Shown here in pieces: positions 20,310 through 30,207 of a stretch of DNA of 64,000 nt. This stretch comes from Lapillicoccus sp. (GTDB lineage Bacteria > Actinomycetota > Actinomycetes > Actinomycetales > Dermatophilaceae): the NCBI RefSeq assembly GCF_025353065.1, contig NZ_JANXRJ010000052.1:54718-118717 (forward strand), in the 5' to 3' direction. Within the stretch, counting starts at the first letter, position 1. Every line of letters starts with the position of its first letter. Below the pieces are notes generated by a model. It did not search any database. It was not told where the DNA came from and was given only the letters and a program-made list of their open reading frames with translations. Position numbers and translations under genes: made by a program.

Positions 20310-21436
20310 CCGCCGGCCTGCGCAGGCCGGGGCCCGTTGTCGAGGCGACGGAGCAGGCCGCCGTCCCCTGGATGACGGTGCTGCCCCTCGCCGTCGTCAT
20401 GGACTACGCGGACGGCTTCTGGACGACCGCGCTCCGGGGCGCGGTCGGGTCGATCGACCGCACCGAGGCGCCCTTCACGGCCTGGTTGCGCTGGTCGACG
20501 ATGCTCCTGCCGGTCTTCGTGTTCGCCGTCCTCGCCGCCCTCCTCCTGGCGAGACGTCGGCTCCGACCCGACACACGTCGTCGCGACATCATCGGCGTGA
20601 CCCTCCTCGTCACGTTGGCCGGGACCCTGGCCGGAGCCGTGGTCCTCGCGATCAGCTCGGGGTACGACTACGTCCTTCAGGCGGCGCAGGTCCAGACGAT
20701 GGCGTCGATGGGACGGAGCTGCGCAGGATCCTGCCTGGTCTCCCAGCGCCAGGCCACCTTTGGGCTCCAGCTCCGAGCGGTCACGGTGGGCACCGAGATC
20801 CTCCTGGCGACCAACCTCGTCGTCGTGGGCTGGGTCGTCGCCCTTCGTGGTGGTCGAATCACGTTGCGAGGTAGGCCGATTCGTGCAGGGCAGCAGGGTC
20901 GGGACCTCCGTCCGCTCCTGGCCGTCGCCCTGGTGGGCAGCGCGGTGGTGCACCTCGCCGTCGTCCCGGAGCACCTCACCGAATGGCCGGCGTCTGCCGG
21001 CTTCTTCGTCGTGCTGGCGGCCGCGGAGCTCATGGTCGCCGTGGTCGTTTCCCGACGACCCCCTCGGACGCCGGCCCTCGCCGTCGCCGTCGTCGTCTCG
21101 GTCCTGCCCCTGGTGGTGTGGGCCTGGTCGCGCAGCGTCGGACTGCCGTTCTCGCCGGACACGGCGCCCGAGGCCATCGGAGAGGCCGACGTCATGGCCT
21201 GCCTCCTCGAGGTCGTCGCCCTCGTCGCGGCCGTCGCCGTCGCCGTCGCTCGCGGAGACGCGCCCCGAAGGCGCCTGTCCGGTAACGCTCTTCGTCTCGC
21301 TGTGGTGGCGCTCGTCGCCGTCACCGTGGTCGGACTGGCGGGCAGCGGCATCGACTGGCTCGACTGGCTCGACGGGTTCGACGTGTCCGAGCACGGGACC
21401 GGGCTGGTCATGACGACCGACGCCGAGACCGGCTAG
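20306..21436 (+). CDS. Polytopic membrane protein of unknown function, overlapping the MCO stop
   Basis: 376 aa with about 8-9 hydrophobic segments; HLAVVPEHLTEWPASAGFF motif; GTGA overlap with upstream gene. Confidence 0.8.
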   Translation: MTAGLRRPGPVVEATEQAAVPWMTVLPLAVVMDYADGFWTTALRGAVGSIDRTEAPFTAWLRWSTMLLPVFVFAVLAALLLARRRLRPDTRRRDIIGVTLLVTLAGTLAGAVVLAISSGYDYVLQAAQVQTMASMGRSCAGSCLVSQRQATFGLQLRAVTVGTEILLATNLVVVGWVVALRGGRITLRGRPIRAGQQGRDLRPLLAVALVGSAVVHLAVVPEHLTEWPASAGFFVVLAAAELMVAVVVSRRPPRTPALAVAVVVSVLPLVVWAWSRSVGLPFSPDTAPEAIGEADVMACLLEVVALVAAVAVAVARGDAPRRRLSGNALRLAVVALVAVTVVGLAGSGIDWLDWLDGFDVSEHGTGLVMTTDAETG

Positions 21437-21463
21437 CACTCCTGACCCCTCGGGTTGCACTGA

Positions 21464-21494
21464 CGGGCCCCCCGCCCTCGTGGCGGGGGGCCCG
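21464..21494. terminator. Strong GC-rich hairpin terminator between convergent genes
   Basis: CGGGCCCCCCGCC-CTCGT-GGCGGGGGGCCCG perfect 13-bp stem. Confidence 0.8.
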
Positions 21495-21587
21495 TTCTCC
21501 GGGTCGTGGACCCGCTGCTCCGGGTGGACCCCACGGCAGTGGGGGTCCTGCGCACACAGGTGGCCCCGGCGCCCGGCAGACAAACAG

Positions 21588-21621
21588 GTGGCCCCACCTC
21601 CGGGCATGGAGGTGGGGCCAC
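21588..21621. terminator. Second hairpin terminator in the convergent region
   Basis: GTGGCCCCACCTCC-GGGCAT-GGAGGTGGGGCCAC perfect 14-bp stem. Confidence 0.8.
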
Positions 21622-21635
21622 CCGTTCGGGACGGG

Positions 21636-24506
21636 TCAGGGGATGCGGGGGACCACCCACGCGTGACCACGTCCGGATCTCGCACCGGCACTGACGTCCT
21701 CGGTGACGTAGAGGGCCGACGTCGTCGGGTCGACGTACAACCCCTGCGCGAAGGGGAAGCCGGCCAGACCGCCCGGGACGAGACCCGGGTCGGCCGGCCT
21801 GGTGCAGGTGAGAGAGCAGTAGACGGTGGCCTCCGGGCTACCGCTGGCGGGGACCCGCCCGTTCGTCACGTAGACCACGCCGGGCGTCCCGCCGGGGTTG
21901 GCCGCCGTGATCGTCGATGCGTCGAACCGGAAGATCGTCGCGTTGGCGGCTCCGGGCGAGGCCGAGATGTAGATGACCTGGTGCTGCGCATCGGCGGCGA
22001 CACCGGCGACGAAGACCGGCGCCGGCGTGGTGAGGAAGGTGACCGTCGTCGTGGCGCAGGGCGCGGGGTTGGGGCTCACGACAGGGTTGGCGCACGACGC
22101 CGTGGTGTCGAAGTAGGTCGCCGCGTTGTTCTCCGGAAGGAAGATCCGGGTCCCGAGCATGGTCATGGTGCCGTTGATTCCCCGACTGGCTCCGGCCCCA
22201 CCGCCCTGGGCCTGGGTCACGGCCACGACGTCGACGGTCTGCGACCGCGGGTCGCCGAAGGCGGCGTTGATCCGGCGGATGTTGCCGTCGACGAGGTCTC
22301 CGACGTAGAGCGCATCCCTCCCCACGTCGAGCGCGAGGGCGTTCGTCTTGAGGTTGTCCAACAGCCCCGGCGCCATCCCGACGGGGGTGTCGATGGTCGC
22401 CGTCGCGGGGTGGAAGGTCAGGCGCCAGACGCCGGGGCTGCGGACGGCGTTGTCCGGGACGTAGACCCAGTGGCTTCCGTCCGCGTTGGGGCGGGGGTCG
22501 TAGACGGCCTGCCCCGGTGAGCCCAGCGTGAAGCCGGGGTCGCAGGCGGCGACGTTGGGGGCGTCGACGGTGGTTCCCGGCACGGGATCGAGCCGGCACA
22601 GCCCGTTTCCGTGGTCCGAGACCCAAAAGTGTCCGGTGCTCGAGGTGGTGTCGGGGATCCAGGTGACGCCACCCTTGGGCGCCGTGATGCCGGAGCTGAA
22701 CAGCTGCCCGATCGGCGTCACGTAGGTGAAGGTGTCGGCCGTCGAGACCGCGCTCGTCCCGATCGTCGTCGTCACCTGGACGTCCACGGTCGTTCCGTCG
22801 GTCCCGGGAGGGCTCACCGCCGTGCAGCTGGTGCCGGCGGCGACGCAGGACACCCCGGTCGCGGCAGCGGCTCCGAAGCTCACCCCAGCCGTCCCGTCCG
22901 GGTTGACCAGAGCCGTCCCGGTGATCGTCACGCTCGTCCCGCCGATGCTCATGCCGCGACCCGGCGACACCGCCGTGACGACCGGCGCCCCGGCCGGTGG
23001 CGCCGACGCGGCATACGTGAACTGGTCCGCGACCACCGCTGGGCTGGTCTGCGACTCCGCATTGGTGACGCGGACGTCCACGATGCCCGCGCCCGTCGCG
23101 GCCGGGCTGGTCACCGTGCAGCTCGACCCGTCGGCGAGGCAGGACACGCCGGTGCCCGACAGGGTGCCGAAGCGGATGGCCGTGCCGAAGGCGATCGGGT
23201 CGGCCGAGCCGGCGACGGTGTTGACGAGGTTGCGTCCGGCCACCGTGACCGCGAGGCCGCCGGCCACCGTCCCCGTGGCCGGGGTGACGGAGGTGACGAC
23301 GGGCTGGGAGGCCGTTCCGGCGATCTTCCACAGGTGGCCCTGGGCGTTCACCGGAGTCGCCAGCGGGAAGCTCGGGTCGTCGCCGACATAGACGTCGAGC
23401 GACGCCGGGTCGAGGGCCAGCCCGGTGATGTTCTGGTAGGTGGTGCGGGTCACCCCGTCGAAGGCCGAGGTGTATGCCGGGCTGATGTCCGTCGACACGG
23501 TGCTCTGTGCCCCGGTGGCCGGGTTGTAGGAGAGCACCTGCGCCGGCGTGCTGCGGGGGGCGTCCGCGATGTAGAGGACCCGTCCGTCGCTGGTCAGCCC
23601 GTTCGCGAACGCGACGAGCGGACCGCCGCCGGCGTTGGTGACGGTCGTCGCCGTGCAGAGGCCGGCGGGCGTGCAGGCCGGTCGGCCCGCGGTGCCGTCC
23701 ACGTCCCGGATCACGGACAACCCGAAGCCGCCGGTCTCGGCGATGTAGAGGTCGTCGTGGCGGACACCGGACCCGTCCGTGCGGGTGAAGACCTGGAGCG
23801 CCTGCGCGCCGCGGGCGTCCGACGTCGAGCCGATCCGGGTCACCGTCGGCGTGACAGTCGTGCCGGTCCGGTCCTTGCCCGACGGGTTGAGCACCTGCAT
23901 GACGTCGCCCGACTTGAGGTAGGCGACGTAGAGGCGTTCCGAGCCGTCGGGGGCCACCACCAGGGTCGTTCCCATGGCGCGGCCGCCGCCAGTGCCCCCG
24001 CCGACCGCGGTGACGTTGGGCACCTGGATCGTCGTCGCGCCCCCCAGGCTGTCGTTCGCCGTGGCGTAGGGGAAGCGCATCACCTGGTTGGTCTTGGTCG
24101 TGGTGTCGGCCACGTAGACCAGGCTCTTGGTCGCGTCGTAGACCACCTGACCGCCCTTGGCGGTGCCGTTGCACTTGGTCGTGCTCGCGCTCGCCGGCAC
24201 GGTCTCGCACAGACCGAGCGCGTTGTCGGACACCCAGAAGTGACCGCCGGCGCCCGGCAGCCAGGCTCCGCCACCCGGGCGCGAGAGACCCTGCGCCACC
24301 TGGGTGCCGGTGATACCGGCGGCAGCCGCGGAGTCGGTCGACAGGGCAGCCGGTGCGAGCGCTGCCACGAGACCGACGGCCACCAACGCGGCGGCCCGTC
24401 GACGCCTGCTCGACGGCCCAGGACCGTCCGGTCGGTCAGGTCGATCGGTCGGCGCCCTGCCGCGCAGGAGGCGTCCGTGCTGTTCCACTCGTGGCTGTGA
24501 GTCCAT
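21636..24506 (-). CDS. Secreted protein with two beta-propeller-like regions flanking two IPT/TIG domains
   Basis: Signal peptide (RRRRAAALVAVGLVAALAPAALS...); repeated HFWVSD.GLC; two IPT/TIG modules (GTVAGGLAVTVAGRNLV..., GMSIGGTSVTITGTALV...). Confidence 0.8.
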   Translation of the reverse strand: MDSQPRVEQHGRLLRGRAPTDRPDRPDGPGPSSRRRRAAALVAVGLVAALAPAALSTDSAAAAGITGTQVAQGLSRPGGGAWLPGAGGHFWVSDNALGLCETVPASASTTKCNGTAKGGQVVYDATKSLVYVADTTTKTNQVMRFPYATANDSLGGATTIQVPNVTAVGGGTGGGRAMGTTLVVAPDGSERLYVAYLKSGDVMQVLNPSGKDRTGTTVTPTVTRIGSTSDARGAQALQVFTRTDGSGVRHDDLYIAETGGFGLSVIRDVDGTAGRPACTPAGLCTATTVTNAGGGPLVAFANGLTSDGRVLYIADAPRSTPAQVLSYNPATGAQSTVSTDISPAYTSAFDGVTRTTYQNITGLALDPASLDVYVGDDPSFPLATPVNAQGHLWKIAGTASQPVVTSVTPATGTVAGGLAVTVAGRNLVNTVAGSADPIAFGTAIRFGTLSGTGVSCLADGSSCTVTSPAATGAGIVDVRVTNAESQTSPAVVADQFTYAASAPPAGAPVVTAVSPGRGMSIGGTSVTITGTALVNPDGTAGVSFGAAAATGVSCVAAGTSCTAVSPPGTDGTTVDVQVTTTIGTSAVSTADTFTYVTPIGQLFSSGITAPKGGVTWIPDTTSSTGHFWVSDHGNGLCRLDPVPGTTVDAPNVAACDPGFTLGSPGQAVYDPRPNADGSHWVYVPDNAVRSPGVWRLTFHPATATIDTPVGMAPGLLDNLKTNALALDVGRDALYVGDLVDGNIRRINAAFGDPRSQTVDVVAVTQAQGGGAGASRGINGTMTMLGTRIFLPENNAATYFDTTASCANPVVSPNPAPCATTTVTFLTTPAPVFVAGVAADAQHQVIYISASPGAANATIFRFDASTITAANPGGTPGVVYVTNGRVPASGSPEATVYCSLTCTRPADPGLVPGGLAGFPFAQGLYVDPTTSALYVTEDVSAGARSGRGHAWVVPRIP

Positions 24507-24660
24507 CTGTCGACCTCGATCGTCTCCGGAGCACCTGCGAGAGCGCTTCCTGTTGGTCCGGCCCGGATCGGCCGGTCTGTCTCGAGCTGCTCGCCCGACC
24601 TCGGGCCGGACACGAGAGCTCGTCTCCCGCTGGGTGCGGGCGTCAAGTAGCGCGGCGACG

Positions 24661-25773
24661 TCAGGCGGAGAGCGCGGGCAGGACGGTGCCGCGAGCCCGC
24701 TCGAGGAGCTGCTGCAAGAGGCGGCGGGCCTGCTCGACCGTGTCACCGCCGATGTCGGGGGGAGGGGTTCCGACCTCGCCCGTGCGACCGGTGCCGTGCG
24801 TCGTGGATCGAGCGGGGCGCTCGTGGTCGTGCAGTCGGACGACGGCGTCGACCAACGCTGCGAGGCCGCCGTCCCCACCGGAGGAGGTCCCCTCGAGGAG
24901 GCGTGTGAACGTGTGCTGGATGACCGCGCCCGGCGCGCAGCCCAGCTCGTCGGCGAAGAGGCGACGGCAGGCGGCATACGCCCTGATGCCGTCGATCGGG
25001 CGACCCTGACGCTCGATCGACTCCAGCAGGATCTGCCACCCGGCCTCGTCGAAACGCTCGAGATCGAGCAACGCGCGGGCCCACTGCTCGGCCAGGTCGT
25101 GACGCTGCACGTGCCCGGCGAAGGCCGCGGCCTCGGCCAGCGCTCGGCCCACCCGCTCGGCGTGCGCACGACGGGCCTCCTCCAACCACCCCCGTGACTC
25201 CTCGCCCGGAAGGAAGGGGCCCTCGACCCACTGCAGTGCCGCCGCGTGGAACCGCAGGGCGAGCTCGGGGCCGGTCTCCGGCCGACGGGCTCGGCGGAGC
25301 AGGTCGCTGAAACGCGTCGTGTCGAGCTCGACGACCGCCGGGTCGAGGGCGTAGCCACCGGGAACCGTGCGGATGGCGCTCCCGCTGCGGCAGGACAGTC
25401 CGTCGAGCCGCTTGCGCAGCACCCTGACGGAGGTCTCGAGGGTGCCAACGACCCCCACAGGGGGCTGGCCCTCCCAGAGGAGCCGCACCAGCCGGTCCTT
25501 GCTGATGGGGCGTCCCGGAGTCAGCAGCAGCGCGATGAGCAGGCGCCGCGGCTTCGCTCCTCCGAGCTGACGGGGCCCGAGGGCGCCCAGGTCGCCGGAG
25601 ACCGTCAGCCCACCGCACGTGGTGACGATGAGACGGGGGGAGCCGCCGCCTCCGCTACCGCTGTCGGGCCCGGTCCTGCTGTCCGTCGCGCGTTCTGTCC
25701 AGAGCTCCACGCGGCACCACCTTCCCTCGATGGGTCGAGCGTGTCCTGACCGGACGGCGCGGTCATCCACCAC
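24661..25773 (-). CDS. SARP/AfsR-type regulator: winged-helix DNA-binding plus BTAD domain
   Basis: GPRQLGGAKPRRLLIALLLTPGRPISKDRLVRLLWEGQPP...LRKRLD; BTAD ...WVEGPFL...LFADELGCAPGAVIQ. Confidence 0.88.
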   Translation of the reverse strand: MVDDRAVRSGHARPIEGRWCRVELWTERATDSRTGPDSGSGGGGSPRLIVTTCGGLTVSGDLGALGPRQLGGAKPRRLLIALLLTPGRPISKDRLVRLLWEGQPPVGVVGTLETSVRVLRKRLDGLSCRSGSAIRTVPGGYALDPAVVELDTTRFSDLLRRARRPETGPELALRFHAAALQWVEGPFLPGEESRGWLEEARRAHAERVGRALAEAAAFAGHVQRHDLAEQWARALLDLERFDEAGWQILLESIERQGRPIDGIRAYAACRRLFADELGCAPGAVIQHTFTRLLEGTSSGGDGGLAALVDAVVRLHDHERPARSTTHGTGRTGEVGTPPPDIGGDTVEQARRLLQQLLERARGTVLPALSA

Positions 25774-25927
25774 GTGGGGGGAGGTCCCTACCGAATCTTG
25801 GGGGTGGTCTCGCGGGTTAAAGGAGGATTGCCCGTATTTGCATGACCCGATCCGGCTATGTCATCCGTCATACGCGACCACTGATACTTGTCCCCGGGAC
25901 GCACCTCGGGGAAAGCGGTGGCCGTCG

Positions 25928-26596
25928 ATGCTTGATCACGTGGCGCCGCCCTCCGTCGCGGTCACGAGGGTGCTGGTGGTCGACGACCATCGCACGCTGG
26001 CCGAAGCGATCTCGATGGCCATCACGAGCCAGCCGGATCTCGAGTGCGTGGGTACCGCCCACGGGGTCGATGACGCCCTCGCCTTCGCCGCTCGGCTGGA
26101 CCCCGACGTCGTGGTCATGGACCTCCGGATGGCCGACGGTGACGGCTTGCAGGCGACCAGGCGGCTCCTCGCGGACGCCCCTCACGTCCGGGTCGTCCTC
26201 CTCACCGCGTATGTCGACCGTGGCCTCCTGCAACGGGCCATCTGGTGCGGCGCCTCGGCCCTGATGCCCAAGAACGGTGCCCTCGACGACCTGCTCCATG
26301 CGGTCCGGACGGCGCACCCCTCGCGGTTCATCGTCCCTCCGGACATCGTCACGGAGTCGATGCGCACGCCCGAGCCGCTCACCGGGACCCGTTCACCCCT
26401 GACGCAGCGGGAGTCGGAGGTGCTCGGGCAGCTGGCCGCAGGATCCGACGCGTCGACCGTGGCGCGGGCGCTCGGGATCTCGCTGCTCACGAGCCGGGGC
26501 CACATCAAGTCGATCCTGGGCAAGCTCGAGGCGCATACGCAACTCGAGGCGGTGATGACGGCCATTCGGCTCAGGCTGATCAAGGTCGATGACTAG
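25928..26596 (+). CDS. NarL/LuxR-family response regulator
   Basis: RVLVVDDHRTLAEAI, DVVVMDLRM phosphoacceptor, LTQRESEVLGQLAAGSDASTVARALGIS HTH. Confidence 0.95.
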   Translation: MLDHVAPPSVAVTRVLVVDDHRTLAEAISMAITSQPDLECVGTAHGVDDALAFAARLDPDVVVMDLRMADGDGLQATRRLLADAPHVRVVLLTAYVDRGLLQRAIWCGASALMPKNGALDDLLHAVRTAHPSRFIVPPDIVTESMRTPEPLTGTRSPLTQRESEVLGQLAAGSDASTVARALGISLLTSRGHIKSILGKLEAHTQLEAVMTAIRLRLIKVDD

Positions 26597-27929
26597 ACGG
26601 CCGCCACGATTCGGGACCTGGTCCAGGACCATCGCCATGGGGCGGTTGCCGGTCCGGCAGTTCATCCTGTCCAGCGTCGCGGTCTTCGTTGCCGTCGGTA
26701 TCGGCACCATCTTCGTCGTGCGCGGTATCGCGGCCGACTTCGCGCTCGATGAGGCCACCCTCCGTGGGGGCTCCTTCGCCCACCTGGCGGTGGCTCCGCT
26801 CGTGGACGCCCGCGTGCGAGCCGGCGACCCGGCCGGGGTTGCGACGCTCGCCAGGGTGCTGCAGCCGCGGATCACAGAGGGCTCGATCGTGCACATCAAG
26901 GTGTGGAGCAGCTCCGGGCAGGTGCTCTGGTCCGACGAGCGGGACCTGGTCGGTCGCACCTTCCCGCTCGACGAGGACGTGGCCCGCCTCGTCGGCACCG
27001 AGGAGGTCCAGGCGACGGTCTCCGACCTCTCCAAGGCGGAGAACATCGACGAACGCACCAGCGGACCGCTCCTCGAGGTCTACTCCGGAGGGCACGACGC
27101 CGACGGCGTCCCGCTGGTCATGGAGTCCTACTGGTCCACCGACCGGATGATGGCCGAGCAGCAGACGATCCTCGTCCGTACCGTCGCGGTCGCCCTGTCG
27201 GCCCTGCTGCTGCTTCAGCTCGTGATGGTGCCCTTCGCGGTGGGTCTGGCCCGGCGGGTGGATCGCGCCCGATCCGAGCGGGCCCGACTGGTGCGGCGCG
27301 CCCTGGCCGTCTCGGACCTCGAGCGGCGCCGGATCGTCTCGGACCTGCACGACGGTCTGATCCAGGACCTCTCCGGGATCGGGTACGCGCTGCCGACGGT
27401 TCTCGACCAGCTCCCACCCGACAACCAGGCGAGACACCTCATCACGGCGATGGGGGACCAGCTCCAACAGGACATCGAGGCCCTGCGCTCCCTGATGACC
27501 GACATCTACCCCGCAGACCTCTCCGTCGGCGGGCTGCCGGAAGCGCTCGAGGACCTGTCGCGTCAGGCCGCAGGATCGGGTCTGCGCGTCTCGATCGACC
27601 TCGATGCGGCGCTGAGCGAGGCCCCGGAGGTCGCGCGCATGGTCTACCGCGTCGTCCGTGAGGGCCTGCGCAACGTGGCCAGGCACGCCAACACGTCCGA
27701 GGCGTGGGTGCGGGCAGCGATCGACGGGGACCGGGCCACCGTGTCGGTCATCGACCACGGGTGCGGTATGCCGGTGGCGAGTGCGCAGCCGGGGCACCTC
27801 GGGCTCCAGCTGCTCTCCGACACCCTCGGCGACGCGGGAGGGGCGCTGCGCACCTTCGCCGGCGATGCGGGCGGGACCACCATGATGGCGACCTTCCCCC
27901 TCGTCCTCGACCTCGAGCCCGCGGAGTAG
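26589..27929 (+). CDS. Sensor histidine kinase (HisKA_3 type)
   Basis: [24 protein letters not shown]; two TM segments flanking extracytoplasmic domain; N box [16 protein letters not shown]. Confidence 0.94.
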   Translation: MTRRPPRFGTWSRTIAMGRLPVRQFILSSVAVFVAVGIGTIFVVRGIAADFALDEATLRGGSFAHLAVAPLVDARVRAGDPAGVATLARVLQPRITEGSIVHIKVWSSSGQVLWSDERDLVGRTFPLDEDVARLVGTEEVQATVSDLSKAENIDERTSGPLLEVYSGGHDADGVPLVMESYWSTDRMMAEQQTILVRTVAVALSALLLLQLVMVPFAVGLARRVDRARSERARLVRRALAVSDLERRRIVSDLHDGLIQDLSGIGYALPTVLDQLPPDNQARHLITAMGDQLQQDIEALRSLMTDIYPADLSVGGLPEALEDLSRQAAGSGLRVSIDLDAALSEAPEVARMVYRVVREGLRNVARHANTSEAWVRAAIDGDRATVSVIDHGCGMPVASAQPGHLGLQLLSDTLGDAGGALRTFAGDAGGTTMMATFPLVLDLEPAE

Positions 27930-27935
27930 TCGCGC

Positions 27936-27981
27936 AGTAGCCGACGGGGTAGCCCGGCGGAGTAGCCGACGGGGTAGCCCG
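27936..27981. repeat. Short tandem repeat, 25-bp period
   Basis: AGTAGCCGACGGGGTAGCCCG at 27936 and 27961, decaying into GGTGGCCCG units. Confidence 0.8.
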
Positions 27982-28161
27982 TGTGGTGGCCCGCGGGGTG
28001 GCCCGCCACCCGCACGGGTAGCACGGCCGAGGTGCCACGCGGCATACGAGGGCATGGGTCGAGGACTCGCGTGGTGGTCACTACCATGGGAAGTGATCGG
28101 GAGCTCCGTCCCGACGTGGGTCATCAGAGCAGCGCGACGTCGCAGAAGGCAGTTGAGAGCA

Positions 28162-29091
28162 GTGGCAGATCAGGCGCAGGAGACGGGCAGCACGACCGGC
28201 AGTGGCACCAACACGAGGGGCACGGCGCGCGTCAAGCGCGGGATGGCGGAGATGCTCAAGGGTGGCGTCATCATGGACGTCGTCACGGCCGAGCAGGCCA
28301 GGATCGCCGAGGACGCCGGAGCAGTCGCCGTAATGGCTCTCGAGCGGGTGCCCGCCGACATCCGCGCCCAGGGTGGCGTGTCGCGGATGAGCGACCCGGA
28401 CATGATCGACAGCATCATCGCCGCCGTCTCGATCCCGGTCATGGCCAAGGCGCGCATCGGTCACTTCGTGGAGGCCCGGGTGCTGCAGAGCCTCGGGGTC
28501 GACTACGTCGACGAGTCCGAGGTGCTCACCCCCGCGGACTACGCCAACCACATCGACAAGTGGGCGTTCGACGTGCCCTTCGTCTGCGGCGCGACCAACC
28601 TCGGCGAGGCGCTGCGCCGGATCACCGAGGGCGCGGCGATGATCCGCTCCAAGGGCGAGGCGGGCACCGGTGACGTCTCCAACGCGACGACGCACATGCG
28701 CGCGATCGGCGGCGAGATCCGCCGCCTGTCGAGCCTGTCGCCCGACGAGCTCTACGTCGCGGCCAAGGAGCTGCAGGCGCCCTACGACCTCGTCAAGGAG
28801 GTCGCCCTCGCCGGCAAGCTCCCCGTCGTCCTCTTCACCGCCGGCGGCATCGCCACCCCCGCCGACGCCGCGATGATGATGCAGCTCGGCGCCGAGGGCG
28901 TCTTCGTCGGGTCGGGGATCTTCAAGTCCGGCAACCCGGCCCAGCGCGCCGAGGCGATCGTCAAGGCGACGACCTTCCACGACGACCCCGACATGATCGC
29001 CAAGGTCTCGCGCGGGCTCGGCGAGGCGATGGTCGGCATCAACGTCGAGGAGATCCCGCAGCCCCACCGGCTCGCCGAGCGCGGCTGGTAG
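28162..29091 (+). CDS. pdxS: Pyridoxal 5'-phosphate synthase, lyase subunit
   Basis: [46 protein letters not shown] diagnostic. Confidence 0.98.
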   Translation: MADQAQETGSTTGSGTNTRGTARVKRGMAEMLKGGVIMDVVTAEQARIAEDAGAVAVMALERVPADIRAQGGVSRMSDPDMIDSIIAAVSIPVMAKARIGHFVEARVLQSLGVDYVDESEVLTPADYANHIDKWAFDVPFVCGATNLGEALRRITEGAAMIRSKGEAGTGDVSNATTHMRAIGGEIRRLSSLSPDELYVAAKELQAPYDLVKEVALAGKLPVVLFTAGGIATPADAAMMMQLGAEGVFVGSGIFKSGNPAQRAEAIVKATTFHDDPDMIAKVSRGLGEAMVGINVEEIPQPHRLAERGW

Positions 29092-29108
29092 TCGATCCCC
29101 GGCAGGCC

Positions 29109-29143
29109 AGCACCCGGCATACCCGCGCGGTATGCCGGGTGCT
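29109..29143. terminator. Perfect 15-bp hairpin containing inverted GGCATACC/GGTATGCC pair downstream of pdxS
   Basis: AGCACCCGGCATACC-CGCGC-GGTATGCCGGGTGCT. Confidence 0.88.
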
Positions 29144-29188
29144 CGCGTCTGGTGGCCGTGCCGGGCCGCTCGCACCGCTGCCGCCGAA

Positions 29189-29272
29189 CAGAAGTGGTCA
29201 CCTGACGAGCTCTGGACGCGCGGTCAGGCGGAGGGTCGTTCAGAAGTGGTCACCTGAAGAGCTCTGGACGCG
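29189..29272. repeat. Two 32-bp direct repeats, 52-bp period
   Basis: CAGAAGTGGTCACCTGA(C/A)GAGCTCTGGACGCG at 29189-29220 and 29241-29272, one mismatch. Confidence 0.95.
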
Positions 29273-29331
29273 TCTGCCGCCTCCAGCCCTCTCAGCAGCG
29301 CGGTGACCGACCGCAGGTCTCCCGACGTGGT

Positions 29332-30075
29332 CTACCAGGCGGCCGGCCCGGCACCCTCGGTGAAGGTGCCGGTGGGGCCGTCCAGCGGCAGGGTGGCGGC
29401 GGCGATGATCGCCCGGGCGCCCTCCTCCACCGTCTGCGTGCCGCGGTGCCCGTTGAGGTCGGTCCCGGTGTAGCCCGGGTCGACGACGTTGACCTTGACG
29501 CCGGTGAGCGCCTTCGCGTACTGCGTCGTGATCATGTTGAGGGCCGCCTTCGACGAGGTGTCGACGAGGCTGGTCACCTGGGACTCGATCCGGTCCGGGT
29601 CGGAGGTCGCCGCGAAGGAGCCCAGACCGCTCGAGACGTTGACGATGCGAGGGTGGGCCGACTGCCGCAGCAACGCAAGGAACGCCCGGGTCATCCGGAC
29701 CGGGCCGAGGACGTTGACGCCGTAGACGGGCAGGAAGTCGGCCGGATCGACGTCCTCGATTGGCTTCGCGGACTCGACGATGCCAGCGTTGTTGACGAGG
29801 ACGTCGAGGCCGCCGGCCGCGGAGATGGTCGCGACGGCGGCGGCGACCGACGCGTCATCGGTGACGTCCAGAGCGACGTAGCGGACGTCGGCGCCGTCCG
29901 CGGACAGCTCGTGAGCCGCGGCGGTGCCGAGCGACTCGTCGCGCGCTCCGAGCCAGACGGTCCAGCCGAGGCCGGCGAGGGCGGCGAGGGCGCGGACGGT
30001 CTCACGGCCGAGGCCCTTGTTGGCGCCGGTGACCAGGGCGGTGGTGCTGGTGGGCTGTGCAGCAGTGGTGGTCAT
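29332..30075 (-). CDS. SDR family oxidoreductase
   Basis: TALVTGANKGLGRETVRALA; NNAGIVESA; VNVVDPGYTGTDLN. Confidence 0.93.
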   Translation of the reverse strand: MTTTAAQPTSTTALVTGANKGLGRETVRALAALAGLGWTVWLGARDESLGTAAAHELSADGADVRYVALDVTDDASVAAAVATISAAGGLDVLVNNAGIVESAKPIEDVDPADFLPVYGVNVLGPVRMTRAFLALLRQSAHPRIVNVSSGLGSFAATSDPDRIESQVTSLVDTSSKAALNMITTQYAKALTGVKVNVVDPGYTGTDLNGHRGTQTVEEGARAIIAAATLPLDGPTGTFTEGAGPAAW

Positions 30076-30207
30076 GCACCCAGCCTGCGCCTGATCGGCC
30101 GACCCCGACAGGACGGGACGAGCCTGGGACCGTTGGTGCCACCCTAGGAGGCCCTCGGTCCCGTGAGATGGCGCCCGTCGAGCCCCGGCCGACGCCACAC
30201 TGGTGGG

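Noticed and set aside
18114-27929. Secondary-metabolite gene cluster, because of the SARP regulator
   Set aside because: No PKS, NRPS, terpene or RiPP biosynthetic genes nearby.
29189-29272. Intact insertion sequence
   Set aside because: No transposase ORF next to the direct repeats; at most a relic.
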